From positions 385,536-449,535 of the forward strand of contig NZ_QGGU01000001.1 in NCBI RefSeq assembly GCF_003148745.1: a DNA stretch of 64,000 nt. The letters are read 5' to 3'. Each line of letters starts with the position of its first letter. The stretch's first letter is position 1. Below the pieces are notes generated by a model. That model had not been told where the DNA came from and searched no databases. It was given only the letters and a program-made list of their open reading frames with translations. This DNA comes from Pleionea mediterranea. GTDB lineage: Bacteria > Pseudomonadota > Gammaproteobacteria > Enterobacterales > Kangiellaceae. Below are positions 37,058 through 45,632 of this stretch, in pieces. The position numbers and the translations under genes were made by a program.

Positions 37058-38742
37058 AATGGTTTATCGTCCGCCACTTGTGGTTCCAGCGAAACACCGC
37101 TAAAAAATATGCCACCAGATAACGACATTTCCAAGTTTTTTACCCGTTGATTGACGATAAGGTTTTGTCGGGTATGGGCAATGGTTAACCAGGGGGCTTC
37201 TTCTTTAAAAATTTCCTGTGCTCTTTTGTAAAGTTTTGCCCGCTGTGATTTTTTTGAAATGGTTTTGGCGTCCTGAATGATGGCATCGAATTCTTCGTGA
37301 CACCAAAAAGCCGAGTTTTGCCCGGGAATGGTTGCTTCGCAGCTGAGTAATGAACCAAAAAAGTTATCTGGGTCACCATTATCAGCGATCCAGCCTTGTA
37401 GTGATGTATCGTGCTCGCCCGATTTGACTCGTTGTAAAAATGTGCCGACTTCGTAAGTAACAATTTGTGCCGTCACACCAATGTCTTTGAGATCTTGCTG
37501 GATCAGTTCTGCAGTTTTTATGGTATTGGGGTTATAAGCACGTTGTTCGGGGAATGTGTATATATCGATGCTGAAGCCATCGGGTAAACCTGCTTTGTAA
37601 AGCAGGTTTCGGGCAAGTTGCGGATTGTAGTCGTAGCCTTGAATATTGTCATTATAAGACCACATGTCAGGCGGTATTGGATTTTTTGCGATTTCCGCTG
37701 AGCCATAATAAACCGCTTCTAAAATAGCTTTTCGATTAACTGCATAATTTAAAGCCTGACGTACCAGTTTATTATCAAGTGGTGGTTTGCGGGTATTAAA
37801 TGACCAGTAGGCAATGTTAAGACCTCTTTGACTGATAACATCCGTTGCTTGAGTTTGTTCAAGTGCTTTTAAGTGTATTGGGAGAGGGTTGCTCATTACA
37901 TCGCATTCTTCTGCGGTAACTCTGGCAAACCTCAGAGAAGGATCCGGTGTAATTGCAAAAACCAAATGCTCTATTGTTTCTTTTCCGCGCCAATAATCGG
38001 GGTGGGCACGATAACGGATATAAGCGTCAGCCTGATAGCGCACAAACTGAAATGGGCCGGTACCAATTGGATGATGGATAATGTTATTTTTTTGATCCAA
38101 ATCGGTAAGTGCTTTTGCATATTCAGCCGACATGATGGATGTAAACTCCATTGCCAAGACGGATAAAAATGGACTGTATGGTCGAGTTAATACGAACTGA
38201 ATGGTGTGATCATCCACTTTACGAATGTCTTTTATCAGAGTGTTTAAGCTTTGGAAGTTAAAATAGGCGAAATCCCGGTTGCCGACACGGTGATAAGGGT
38301 GGCTGGTATTTTTTTGGCGGTTAAAACTGAATAAAACATCATCTGCATTAAACGAGCGTGTGGGTGTAAAGAACTCATTACTATGAAAGGACACATTTTT
38401 TCTTAAATAAAAAGTGTAAACCGTTGAGTCAGCATTCACTTTCCAACGCTTTGCGAGTGATGGCGTGATCTCCACTGTACCAGGCTTAAAAGCGACCAGG
38501 CGATTGTAGATTTGACGGGCAGAGGCGTCGAAGGCCGTACCGATTGTCACTGTATGAGGATCAAAGCTGTCAGGACTTCCTTCAGAACAGTAAACCAGGG
38601 TTGAGTTATAGGCATCCAAATCAATCGCAGCTTTTTCACAACCAGTGAGTAACAGAAGGGCTATGGACAGAGTGAGTCCAAACAGAGTTTGACAAGAGTC
38701 TCTGAGATTTAATAAAGCGAAAAGAGTAAAGTTTTTTTGCAT
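37054..38742 (-). CDS. sapA: Peptide ABC transporter substrate-binding protein SapA
   Basis: 562 aa SBP_bac_5 family protein. The N-terminus ends in a lipobox-like LLLTGC (about residues 30-35), so it is probably lipid-anchored, unlike soluble E. coli SapA. Typical motifs are SFDPHTVTIGTAFDASARQIYNRLVAF and IHHPIGTGPFQFVRYQ. First gene of sapABCDF, 17 bp downstream of pspF on the same strand. Confidence 0.92.
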   Translation of the reverse strand: MQKNFTLFALLNLRDSCQTLFGLTLSIALLLLTGCEKAAIDLDAYNSTLVYCSEGSPDSFDPHTVTIGTAFDASARQIYNRLVAFKPGTVEITPSLAKRWKVNADSTVYTFYLRKNVSFHSNEFFTPTRSFNADDVLFSFNRQKNTSHPYHRVGNRDFAYFNFQSLNTLIKDIRKVDDHTIQFVLTRPYSPFLSVLAMEFTSIMSAEYAKALTDLDQKNNIIHHPIGTGPFQFVRYQADAYIRYRAHPDYWRGKETIEHLVFAITPDPSLRFARVTAEECDVMSNPLPIHLKALEQTQATDVISQRGLNIAYWSFNTRKPPLDNKLVRQALNYAVNRKAILEAVYYGSAEIAKNPIPPDMWSYNDNIQGYDYNPQLARNLLYKAGLPDGFSIDIYTFPEQRAYNPNTIKTAELIQQDLKDIGVTAQIVTYEVGTFLQRVKSGEHDTSLQGWIADNGDPDNFFGSLLSCEATIPGQNSAFWCHEEFDAIIQDAKTISKKSQRAKLYKRAQEIFKEEAPWLTIAHTRQNLIVNQRVKNLEMSLSGGIFFSGVSLEPQVADDKPL

Positions 38743-38758
38743 TACACGTGCTTAGTTT

Positions 38759-39787
38759 TTAACCGTCGAGCAATTTATATTTTTTTAAGTAGCCACGGAG
38801 TTGATGATACGTTAATCCTAGCAGTTCTGCAGTTTTCTTTTGGTTAAACTGCGCCTGCTCAAGCGCCGTATTAATTAAGTTGATTTCAGTTTGTTGCATT
38901 TGCTCTTTCAAATCTAACGGAAATTGGACATGAGAAGTGTTTTCAATGTTATCGGTTTGACTGACACTTGATGTACTGGAAGGTATTATTTCATTATTAG
39001 CTATAGGCCGAAAAGGCGAATGAAACGGGTCCAGAACTAATGAATCCACGGGCGCATCGTCTGTCTGTAAGTAGATGCTTCGTTCAATAACATTTTTCAG
39101 TTCGCGGATATTACCAGGCCATTGATACTCTTCAATCTGTTGTTCAGCTTGCTGACTAAATCCTCTGAATACTGGAATCCCAAGCTCAAGCGTCATTTTC
39201 ATGGCAAAGTGATGAGCCAGTAACATCAAATCTTCTTTACGATGTCTAAGTGGTGGAAGAGTAATCACATCAAAAGCGAGTCGATCGAGCAAATCATGTC
39301 GAAATTTGCCTTGTTCTGCCAGTGTCGGCAAATCTTCGTTGGTTGCAGCCACAAGTCGCACATCAACCTGTATGGTTGAGCTGCCTCCAACACGTTCAAA
39401 CTCACCATATTCTATAACGCGTAACAACTTTTCCTGCACCAGCGGTGATGATGTGGCTAACTCGTCTAAAAATAATGTGCCCTGATCCGCCAGCTCAAAT
39501 CGTCCTGCATGGCGTCCTTTGGCGCCTGTAAAAGAGCCTGCTTCGTGACCAAACAGCTCTGACTCCAGCAAGTTTTCATTGATAGCTGCACAATTTAGCT
39601 TAACAAAGGGTTTATCCCAACGTGGTGAGAGGTAGTGGAGTCTTGAGGCGATCAACTCTTTGCCGGTACCTCGTTCACCAACCACCAGCAATGGTCTATT
39701 CAGAGTTGCCGCTTGCGACACTTTTTCGAGACATTCCAAAAAACTGGATGATTCGCCAATCAGGTTGTCGGTATCTTTTGTATTCAT
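38759..39787 (-). CDS. pspF: Phage-shock transcriptional activator PspF
   Basis: 342 aa sigma-54 enhancer-binding protein consisting of an AAA+ domain and C-terminal Fis-type HTH (NQKKTAELLGLTYHQLRGYLKKY), with no receiver domain, as expected for PspF. Walker A is GERGTGKELIASRL (about 37), and the sigma-54 loop is GSFTGA instead of the usual GAFTGA (conservative change). It activates the divergent psp operon and is restrained by PspA. sapA follows 17 bp downstream, as in E. coli. Confidence 0.93.
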   Translation of the reverse strand: MNTKDTDNLIGESSSFLECLEKVSQAATLNRPLLVVGERGTGKELIASRLHYLSPRWDKPFVKLNCAAINENLLESELFGHEAGSFTGAKGRHAGRFELADQGTLFLDELATSSPLVQEKLLRVIEYGEFERVGGSSTIQVDVRLVAATNEDLPTLAEQGKFRHDLLDRLAFDVITLPPLRHRKEDLMLLAHHFAMKMTLELGIPVFRGFSQQAEQQIEEYQWPGNIRELKNVIERSIYLQTDDAPVDSLVLDPFHSPFRPIANNEIIPSSTSSVSQTDNIENTSHVQFPLDLKEQMQQTEINLINTALEQAQFNQKKTAELLGLTYHQLRGYLKKYKLLDG

Positions 39788-39805
39788 AGATAATTGAACG
39801 TCTTG

Positions 39806-39836
39806 GTTAAATTTACGAAATTTTAGTTAATTTAAC
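39806..39836. promoter_or_regulatory. Candidate PspF upstream activating site
   Basis: GTTAAATT (39806-39813) and AATTTAAC (39829-39836) form an inverted repeat about 100-130 bp upstream of the expected sigma-54 start and immediately before pspF. E. coli psp enhancers occupy the same relative place and also autoregulate pspF. Confidence 0.35.
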
Positions 39837-39910
39837 GCTATATCTATGCGTAATACCAGCGATAATTAGAAAAAACTTTATTAAACATAGACTTATCTAG
39901 AAGTAATTTC

Positions 39911-39926
39911 TGGCACGCTTATTGTT
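39911..39926 (+). promoter_or_regulatory. Sigma-54 promoter of the psp operon
   Basis: TGGCACGCTTATTGTT matches the sigma-54 consensus TGGCACG-N4-TTGCW at all but one key base. It lies 60 bp before the first gene of the psp operon and opposite pspF. Confidence 0.88.
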
Positions 39927-39985
39927 AGATTATTACTAAGTATTTGAGCTAAACGATTGGTTTAAAGACATAAAGGGAGATTATA

Positions 39986-40216
39986 ATGAACACACTTGGC
40001 CTTAAACGACCTGAAAAGCGACGTGTTCGTCGTTCTGCTCGCGGTCGTGTTCAAATCTTTATAGCCGCCTTTGGTTTGATGGTGTTTGGGTTGTCAGCGA
40101 TTTTAGATGACGAGATAACCCCTGATTATTTAAGCTATTTTTTGAATCCTGTCAAAGTAATGGTTGAACCATTGCCAATTACTCAGCAGGAACAAAACTG
40201 GAGAATTCATCGATGA
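39986..40216 (+). CDS. Small unknown membrane protein leading the psp operon
   Basis: 76 aa. A very basic N-terminus (LKRPEKRRVRRSARGRVQ) is followed by one membrane helix (about 26-43, IFIAAFGLMVFGLSAIL) and a short tail rich in Pro and acidic residues, so a basic-inside single-pass topology is likely. GGGAG precedes the ATG. Its stop overlaps the pspA ATG (ATGA), and it is the first gene after the sigma-54 promoter, so it should be induced with PspA. I do not recognise the family; it is not PspB, PspC, PspD or PspG. Confidence 0.8.
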   Translation: MNTLGLKRPEKRRVRRSARGRVQIFIAAFGLMVFGLSAILDDEITPDYLSYFLNPVKVMVEPLPITQQEQNWRIHR

Positions 40217-40866
40217 GTATTTTTTCTCGATTTGCCGATATTATTAATTCGAACATCAATGTACTTTTGGATAAAGCTGAAAACCCTGAAAAGTTAATCA
40301 GAATGATCATCCAGGAAATGGAGGATACTCTGGTTGAAGTGCGTACAGTTTCTGCAAAAACATTGGCGGATAAAAAAGAGCTGCAAAGAAAACTAAACTG
40401 GCTGACTTCGGAAGTTAATGACTGGCAAGAGAAAGCGAAGCTGGCTGTTGAAAAAGGTCGTGAAGATTTGGCTAAAGCTGCACTTGGTGAAAAACACAAG
40501 TTGGAAGCAGACAGCCAAGATTTGCAAAACCAGATTGTTCTGCTGGATGAGTCTATAGGCAAGCTGACCAAAGAAGTTTGCCAGCTACAGGATAAGTTGA
40601 CTGATGCGAGAGCCCGTCAGCAGACCATATCAATGCGATTTTCAACACAATCTTCTAGGGTCAAAATAAATCGTAAACTCTATGACTCTGAATCTGCAAG
40701 TGTGGTGCAGAAGTTCGAACAGTTTGAGCGTAAGCTGGATGAACTGGAAGCTGAGGCTGACAGTTATCAGTCTTCAAAAGACCTGAAAGCTCAATTTCAA
40801 GATTTGGAAGTTTCTGATCGCGTCAACAGTGAGCTAGAGGCATTAAAGAGCAAAGCTAAGCAATAA
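40213..40866 (+). CDS. pspA: Phage-shock protein A
   Basis: 217 aa, PspA/IM30 (ESCRT-III-like) family, almost wholly coiled coil. The N-terminal amphipathic helix is MSIFSRFADIINSNINVLL, and the conserved AENPEKLIRMIIQEME follows. It binds stressed inner membrane and inhibits PspF when free. Translationally coupled to the upstream small membrane protein. Confidence 0.97.
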   Translation: MSIFSRFADIINSNINVLLDKAENPEKLIRMIIQEMEDTLVEVRTVSAKTLADKKELQRKLNWLTSEVNDWQEKAKLAVEKGREDLAKAALGEKHKLEADSQDLQNQIVLLDESIGKLTKEVCQLQDKLTDARARQQTISMRFSTQSSRVKINRKLYDSESASVVQKFEQFERKLDELEAEADSYQSSKDLKAQFQDLEVSDRVNSELEALKSKAKQ

Positions 40867-40908
40867 TACAAGCAGCACTAAAAATTTCTTAAGTTACAGG
40901 AGGATAAA

Positions 40909-41154
40909 ATGGACGATGTGTTTTTATTTGTACTGGGAATCATAGTTGCTGTTTGTGTTGTGCCTTACTGGCTTAAATTACACTACGGCGATAAAAACAA
41001 TGCTAATAAGAAGAATAAGAAAAATAATTCAAATCAGGATATTGAGGAATTAAATGAATTGTCTGATTTGGCAGACTCTCTGAATAAAAGAGTACTTAAT
41101 TTGGAGTCTATTCTGGATAATGAGTCTCCGGACTGGAGAAAAAAGTATGAGTAA
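40909..41154 (+). CDS. pspB: Phage-shock protein B
   Basis: 81 aa. One N-terminal membrane helix (about 4-24) with the conserved PYWLKLHY just after it, a Lys/Asn-rich linker, then a coiled coil ending ESPDWRKKYE, a typical PspB C-terminus. Acts with PspC to sense membrane stress and relieve PspA inhibition. AGGAGG precedes the ATG. Overlaps pspC by 8 bp. Confidence 0.93.
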   Translation: MDDVFLFVLGIIVAVCVVPYWLKLHYGDKNNANKKNKKNNSNQDIEELNELSDLADSLNKRVLNLESILDNESPDWRKKYE

Positions 41155-41581
41155 TACTTTATTTAAGAAACCTCTATACCGTATTCCTGAAAAAGGCAAA
41201 GTTTTTGGCGTTTGTGCTGGCATTGCTGAAGCCGGTGAGTGGGACACCTGGCTTGTTCGGGCTATTGTATTAGTTAGTGCATTTTTGACGGGTTTTACCT
41301 TGGTTGGTATGGGATATTTAATCGCTTTTTTCGTATTGGATCCTAAGCCCTCTGCTGCACGCAGAATGAAAGAGTCCGGTTCTCGTTTCTCCGATCGCGT
41401 CAAAGAAGCCAAAGAAACCATATCTAATATAAAAAGCAAGCCGAAACAAAACAAAAGTGCAAGTCAGATTAAAGAACAGTTACTGACTGTAAAAAAGCGC
41501 GTCGAAGGAATAGAAGCTTTTGTGACTTCCAAACAATATATTTTGGAAAAAGAATTTCAACAAATGAAAAAAGGCCAGTAA
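41147..41581 (+). CDS. pspC: Phage-shock protein C
   Basis: 144 aa from the ATG at 41147, which overlaps the end of pspB and has GGAG upstream. The PspC domain is at about 6-67 (LYRIPEKGKVFGVCAGIAE, then a membrane helix with GYLIAFFVLDPKP), followed by a basic linker and a predicted coiled coil (about 105-142). The family partner of PspB at the inner membrane. Confidence 0.93.
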   Translation: MSNTLFKKPLYRIPEKGKVFGVCAGIAEAGEWDTWLVRAIVLVSAFLTGFTLVGMGYLIAFFVLDPKPSAARRMKESGSRFSDRVKEAKETISNIKSKPKQNKSASQIKEQLLTVKKRVEGIEAFVTSKQYILEKEFQQMKKGQ

Positions 41582-41922
41582 TCTCATCTAGAAATTCTGG
41601 TCTGACCATAGTTCTAACCCCTTTCTATATCCCCCCTCGTTGATTATATGAGGCGCGGTTAACCGCTTAAATTCGTCGATTGATTCGTTATTGTGCTCAT
41701 TGACTATGAGGTTAATAGTGTTTATATTCGATTCGATTCGCGAAACTCGTCATGCTCGAGCTTCGCTATTTTCTTTTTAGAATAAAGAAAATAGTCTGAA
41801 TTTTAGTCAGAAACCGCTGGATTTAAGGTCTTGATTAAAAATTAGACAAAATTGGGGCAGTTTGAGGTTTATAGCAAACTGTAATATCCAGCATAACTTT
41901 CATAGCAAACTCAGGAAGTCAC
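41582..41922. other. 341-bp spacer between pspC and the TonB2 cluster
   Basis: No ORF. It holds an 11-bp perfect hairpin CTATTTTCTTT / AAAGAAAATAG (41766-41776 / 41784-41794) directly followed by a TCTGA-TCAGA mini-hairpin; these may terminate the psp operon although no T-run follows. No clear promoter for the next gene was identified. Confidence 0.5.
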
Positions 41923-42702
41923 ATGCTAAATAAAAATATTTCTCGTGTTTTCGCTGTCTGCCTGGCAACTCTTTTGGGTTGTTTTTCAGGGACAACTTTC
42001 GCCTTAGGCAAATTAGAGCCCTCAATGAAAATTGAGACTCGTATCGACAAAAAAGCTGAGGCGGCTCAAAAGCAAATTGATCGTCTGTCTGAGCAAACGC
42101 TCGATATGAACGCTGAGTATAAGTCTACACTGACTCGAATTGAGCAGTTCAAGGCATATAATAAGCGTTTGGAAATGTCTATCAATGAACAACAAAAAGA
42201 GATGGCTTCTTTGCAAGAGCAAATGAACACCATCGATGATACAGAGCGCGGCTTGTTACCTCTAATGGAGGAAATGATCGAGACTCTGGCTCAATTTGTT
42301 GAGATGGATGTTCCATTCAAAAAAGAAGATCGTTTAAATACTATTGACCGACTGCGCACCACTATGTTGCGTGCTGACGTCACCACTTCAGAAAAATATC
42401 GTCAAATTCTTGGTGCTTATGTTTCAGAGATCAATCAGGGTAACTCTGTTGATGTTTACGAAGGCATGGAAATGATTGGTAATGAAGAGAAGCAAGTGGA
42501 TTATCTTCAGTTTGGTCGAACAGCTTTAATGTTCGCAACTCGTGGAGAAAACACTCAAGCGGCTATCTGGAGTAAAGAAGCGAGCGACTGGAAATGGCTT
42601 GAAGGCGATCAAGTTGACGCTGTTAAAAAAGCGATTAAAGATATCAGTCTGAAAACTAAAAAATTAATTGTTGTACCTGTAGCAACTCCGGAGAAAGGAT
42701 AA
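41923..42702 (+). CDS. DUF3450 periplasmic coiled-coil protein
   Basis: 259 aa with a signal peptide (to about residue 27, TTFA) and a long coiled coil (about 35-110), then a helical domain with DVYEGMEMIGNEEKQVDYLQFGRTALMF, characteristic of DUF3450. Members are encoded just before TtpC-type ExbB proteins in Vibrio-like TonB2 clusters; the function is unproven. Its stop overlaps the next start by 1 bp. AGGAAG precedes the ATG. Confidence 0.88.
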   Translation: MLNKNISRVFAVCLATLLGCFSGTTFALGKLEPSMKIETRIDKKAEAAQKQIDRLSEQTLDMNAEYKSTLTRIEQFKAYNKRLEMSINEQQKEMASLQEQMNTIDDTERGLLPLMEEMIETLAQFVEMDVPFKKEDRLNTIDRLRTTMLRADVTTSEKYRQILGAYVSEINQGNSVDVYEGMEMIGNEEKQVDYLQFGRTALMFATRGENTQAAIWSKEASDWKWLEGDQVDAVKKAIKDISLKTKKLIVVPVATPEKG

Positions 42703-44054
42703 TGAAAATGAATAAAGTCATCCTAACTTCATTACTGACTGCGGCATTTTCTTTGACTCAAGCTGCAGAAGTACAAAAAGCTGACTCACTGGATCAACTG
42801 CTTAACATTGTTAAAAATGCAGAGCGTGTTGAGTCTCGAGAGACTCAACAGAGAATTCAGCGATTCCGCTCAGAAAAAAATCAACAGCAAAAACTGCTAA
42901 ATGACGCCAAAGCTGAGTTGGTTCGTGAAGAAGAGCGAAGTGACAGGCTGAAAAAACAGTTTGATACCAATGAAGTTCAACTTGGTGAAATGGCTGAACA
43001 ACTCAGAATTAAGCTGGGAAATTTAGGTGAAGCTGTTGGTGTTGTTCGTCAGGTGTCTGCAGATGCTGCCGCGACTATTTCTAACTCGATTGTGAGTGCT
43101 CAATACCCAGGTCGTGCAGAAGTACTAACGGAGCTTGCTGGAAGAAAAGAAATTCCAACTATTCCTGAGTTGCGTCGTTTGTGGTTAGAACTGCAAACAG
43201 AAATGACCGAGCAAGGAAAAGTGGTTACTTTTGAAACTCAGCTGTTAGATAAAACAGGTGCACAAGTTGTTAAACCTGTAACTCGAGTTGGTACCTTTAA
43301 CTTGATTGGTGACACTGAGTATCTTAACTATAATCGTAGAACTAATAATGTTGAAGAAATCGCCAAACAGCCGAAAAAGCCAACGGGCGTTCTAAGCATT
43401 ATTGATGATTACACCTCTGCTAGTGGTTTTTCATTGTTTCCAATTGACCCATCACAAGGTGCCATTGTAAATACTGAGAAAAACCGTGAAACATGGCCTG
43501 AGCGTGTTGAAAATTACGCCGGTATTGTCGGTTTTGCCATCATTGTTGTTTTAGCGATTGGATTAATCATAGCCCTTGAACGCTTAGGTGTATTAAGTGC
43601 GACTGGTGCTAAAATGAAAAAGCAGGCGAAGTCTTCTACTCCTGGGAATAATCCATTAGGGCGTGTTATGTCTGTCTATATGGCAAACAAAGACGACTCT
43701 TTTGAAAATCTTGAGCTGAAATTGGATGAAGCTGTGCTTAAAGAGTTGCCTAAGCTTGAAGCTCGAATCTCTATTATTAAGATTTTCGCAGCCGTTTCAC
43801 CGCTTATGGGGCTTCTTGGTACGGTAACCGGTATGATTGAAACCTTCCAGGGCATTACTTTATACGGTGCAGGTGACACCAGTGTTATGGCAGGCGGTAT
43901 CTCGTCAGCATTGATCACGACTGTATTAGGTATCGTTGCGGCTATTCCTTTGATTCTATTGCACGCAATTGTTTCTGGTAAGTCTAAAAATCTGGTTCAT
44001 ATGCTTGAAGAGCAATCGGCCGGGTTGGTAGCACAACACACAGAAGGCAAGTAA
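42702..44054 (+). CDS. ttpC: TtpC-like long MotA/TolQ/ExbB proton channel protein
   Basis: 450 aa. Signal peptide, a periplasmic coiled coil (about 30-110) and a further periplasmic domain precede a C-terminal MotA/TolQ/ExbB domain (about 270-440) with three membrane helices. The family motif ISIIKIFAAVSPLMGLLGTVTGMIETF is split over the second helix. In Vibrio, TtpC is required by the TonB2 system in addition to ExbB2 and ExbD2. It lies between DUF3450 and exbB. Confidence 0.9.
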   Translation: MKMNKVILTSLLTAAFSLTQAAEVQKADSLDQLLNIVKNAERVESRETQQRIQRFRSEKNQQQKLLNDAKAELVREEERSDRLKKQFDTNEVQLGEMAEQLRIKLGNLGEAVGVVRQVSADAAATISNSIVSAQYPGRAEVLTELAGRKEIPTIPELRRLWLELQTEMTEQGKVVTFETQLLDKTGAQVVKPVTRVGTFNLIGDTEYLNYNRRTNNVEEIAKQPKKPTGVLSIIDDYTSASGFSLFPIDPSQGAIVNTEKNRETWPERVENYAGIVGFAIIVVLAIGLIIALERLGVLSATGAKMKKQAKSSTPGNNPLGRVMSVYMANKDDSFENLELKLDEAVLKELPKLEARISIIKIFAAVSPLMGLLGTVTGMIETFQGITLYGAGDTSVMAGGISSALITTVLGIVAAIPLILLHAIVSGKSKNLVHMLEEQSAGLVAQHTEGK

Positions 44055-44056
44055 TT

Positions 44057-44569
44057 ATGGGGTTGTTAGACCTTTTTAATGACTTTATAGAAGCAGGTGG
44101 CCCAATATTATATTGGGTCGCTATTGTCCTCTTCGTTATGTGGACCATGATTTTTGAACGTGTTTGGTACTTTTCTTTTGTGTTTCCAAAAGAAGCCAGG
44201 CTTATGGTTGCAGAGTGGGACAATCGAGCGGATACCACCTCATGGCAAGCACGAAAAGTTCGTGAGGCCTGGATTTCTCAAATGTCTGAGAAGCTCAACG
44301 CTGGGGTAGGCTTTATTAAAACCCTGGTTGCAATTTGTCCGATGATAGGTTTGTTAGGAACCGTCACCGGTATGATTACTGTGTTTGAGCTGATGGCATT
44401 GTTTGGTACGGGCGATCCACGAGATATGGCATCGGGTATCACACAAGCAACTATTCCAACTATGTCAGGCATGGTTGCTGCGTTATCTGGTCTGTTTATA
44501 TCGACGCGATTAGAGTTTATGGCGAAAGTAAAGGCCGAGCAATTGGCTGATAAAATGCCGCAGCATTAA
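44057..44569 (+). CDS. exbB: TonB2-system energiser ExbB
   Basis: 170 aa with three membrane helices (about 16-36, 95-115 and 135-155) and the motif TLVAICPMIGLLGTVTGMI. It is shorter than ExbB1 and matches ExbB2 size. It forms the pentameric proton channel core with ExbD. Starts 3 bp after ttpC. Confidence 0.92.
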   Translation: MGLLDLFNDFIEAGGPILYWVAIVLFVMWTMIFERVWYFSFVFPKEARLMVAEWDNRADTTSWQARKVREAWISQMSEKLNAGVGFIKTLVAICPMIGLLGTVTGMITVFELMALFGTGDPRDMASGITQATIPTMSGMVAALSGLFISTRLEFMAKVKAEQLADKMPQH

Positions 44570-44581
44570 GGTTATTGTTAT

Positions 44582-44986
44582 ATGGCAAAGCAAGTAGCTA
44601 AAAGAAAAGAGGAAGATGCAGAAATCGATATGACACCGATGCTCGACATCGTGTTTATCATGCTGATCTTCTTTATCGTGACCGCTTCATTTGTTAAAGA
44701 GGCTGGGGTAAAAGTAAATAACCCCGCAGGGTTAACTGCTACCGCCAGGCCAGATGCAAATGTGTTTATCGCGATAACCAAAGAAGGCGAAGTCCACATC
44801 GATAATAAAAATATCGATGTGGACAAGCTTAAAGTTGAAATCCAACGGATTAAACAGGAAACTCCAGAAGGTTCAATCGTCATTCAAGCCGACAGAGACT
44901 CCAAAGCAGGTGTTGTTATGAAGGTTCTGGATGCGGCGAAAGGCGCTGGTGTTAAAGCTGTTTCTGTTGCTGCAACGAGGAACTGA
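44582..44986 (+). CDS. exbD: TonB2-system protein ExbD
   Basis: 134 aa. One N-terminal helix with the essential membrane Asp in DMTPMLDIVFIMLIFFIVTA (about 17-36) and a periplasmic domain. Couples proton flow to TonB. Lies between exbB and tonB with short spacers. Confidence 0.95.
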   Translation: MAKQVAKRKEEDAEIDMTPMLDIVFIMLIFFIVTASFVKEAGVKVNNPAGLTATARPDANVFIAITKEGEVHIDNKNIDVDKLKVEIQRIKQETPEGSIVIQADRDSKAGVVMKVLDAAKGAGVKAVSVAATRN

Positions 44987-44988
44987 TC

Positions 44989-45609
44989 ATGCAACGAGTA
45001 CTGATAGGTCTATTACTAGGTGCTGGCATAACGTTTGGGCTATTCATTTTAATGTCCATTCTCGTATCAAGCGGTGATGGTGACTTTAAAAAGAAAGAGT
45101 ATCCAGTAGTTGATTATGGTTCAACTGAAGTAGAAGAAGACGTTAAGCGTAAAGAACGCCGTGTTCCTAAGAAGCCGCCGCCACCCAAAGAGCCTCCACC
45201 ACCTGAGACACAAAAAGTATCCAAGGTGACTAACCCAAATGTTCAGCAAATGAATATTCAAATGTCTAAACTGGATGTGAATGTGGGTAACACAGGCATG
45301 TTTATAGGGAATATGTCGGCAATGATGAACCAAGATGGCGAAGCTATTCCAATGGTGATTATTGAGCCTAGATACCCTAGGAAGGCTGCAATGGAGGGAA
45401 TCGAGGGCTTCGTCCGCTTTAAGTTCACTGTTAAGGCAGATGGTTATGCTAAAGATGTAGAAATCGTTGATGCTAATCCACGCCGTGTATTTGATAAAAA
45501 TGCTCGACGAGCGATCTATAAGTGGCGTTTTAAGCCCCGGGTTGTCGATGGTAAAGCGGTAGAGCAGCCAAATATGTATTACACGCTAGAGTTCAAACTA
45601 GCACAATAA
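44989..45609 (+). CDS. tonB: TonB2-type energy transducer
   Basis: 206 aa. N-terminal helix (about 5-25), a short Pro-rich linker (KKPPPPKEPPPPE, about 62-74) and the TonB C-terminal domain (about 118-204) with EPRYPRKAAMEGIEGFVRFKF and RRAIYKWRFKPR. The short linker is typical of TonB2 rather than TonB1. It energises outer-membrane receptors, which are not encoded nearby. Confidence 0.94.
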   Translation: MQRVLIGLLLGAGITFGLFILMSILVSSGDGDFKKKEYPVVDYGSTEVEEDVKRKERRVPKKPPPPKEPPPPETQKVSKVTNPNVQQMNIQMSKLDVNVGNTGMFIGNMSAMMNQDGEAIPMVIIEPRYPRKAAMEGIEGFVRFKFTVKADGYAKDVEIVDANPRRVFDKNARRAIYKWRFKPRVVDGKAVEQPNMYYTLEFKLAQ

Positions 45610-45632
45610 CGTAAAAGTTTGATTGGGTCAGA

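Noticed and set aside
40179-40571. 130-codon antisense frame over pspA
   Set aside because: Antisense shadow of a coiled-coil gene, Ser/Phe-rich, with no start signal.
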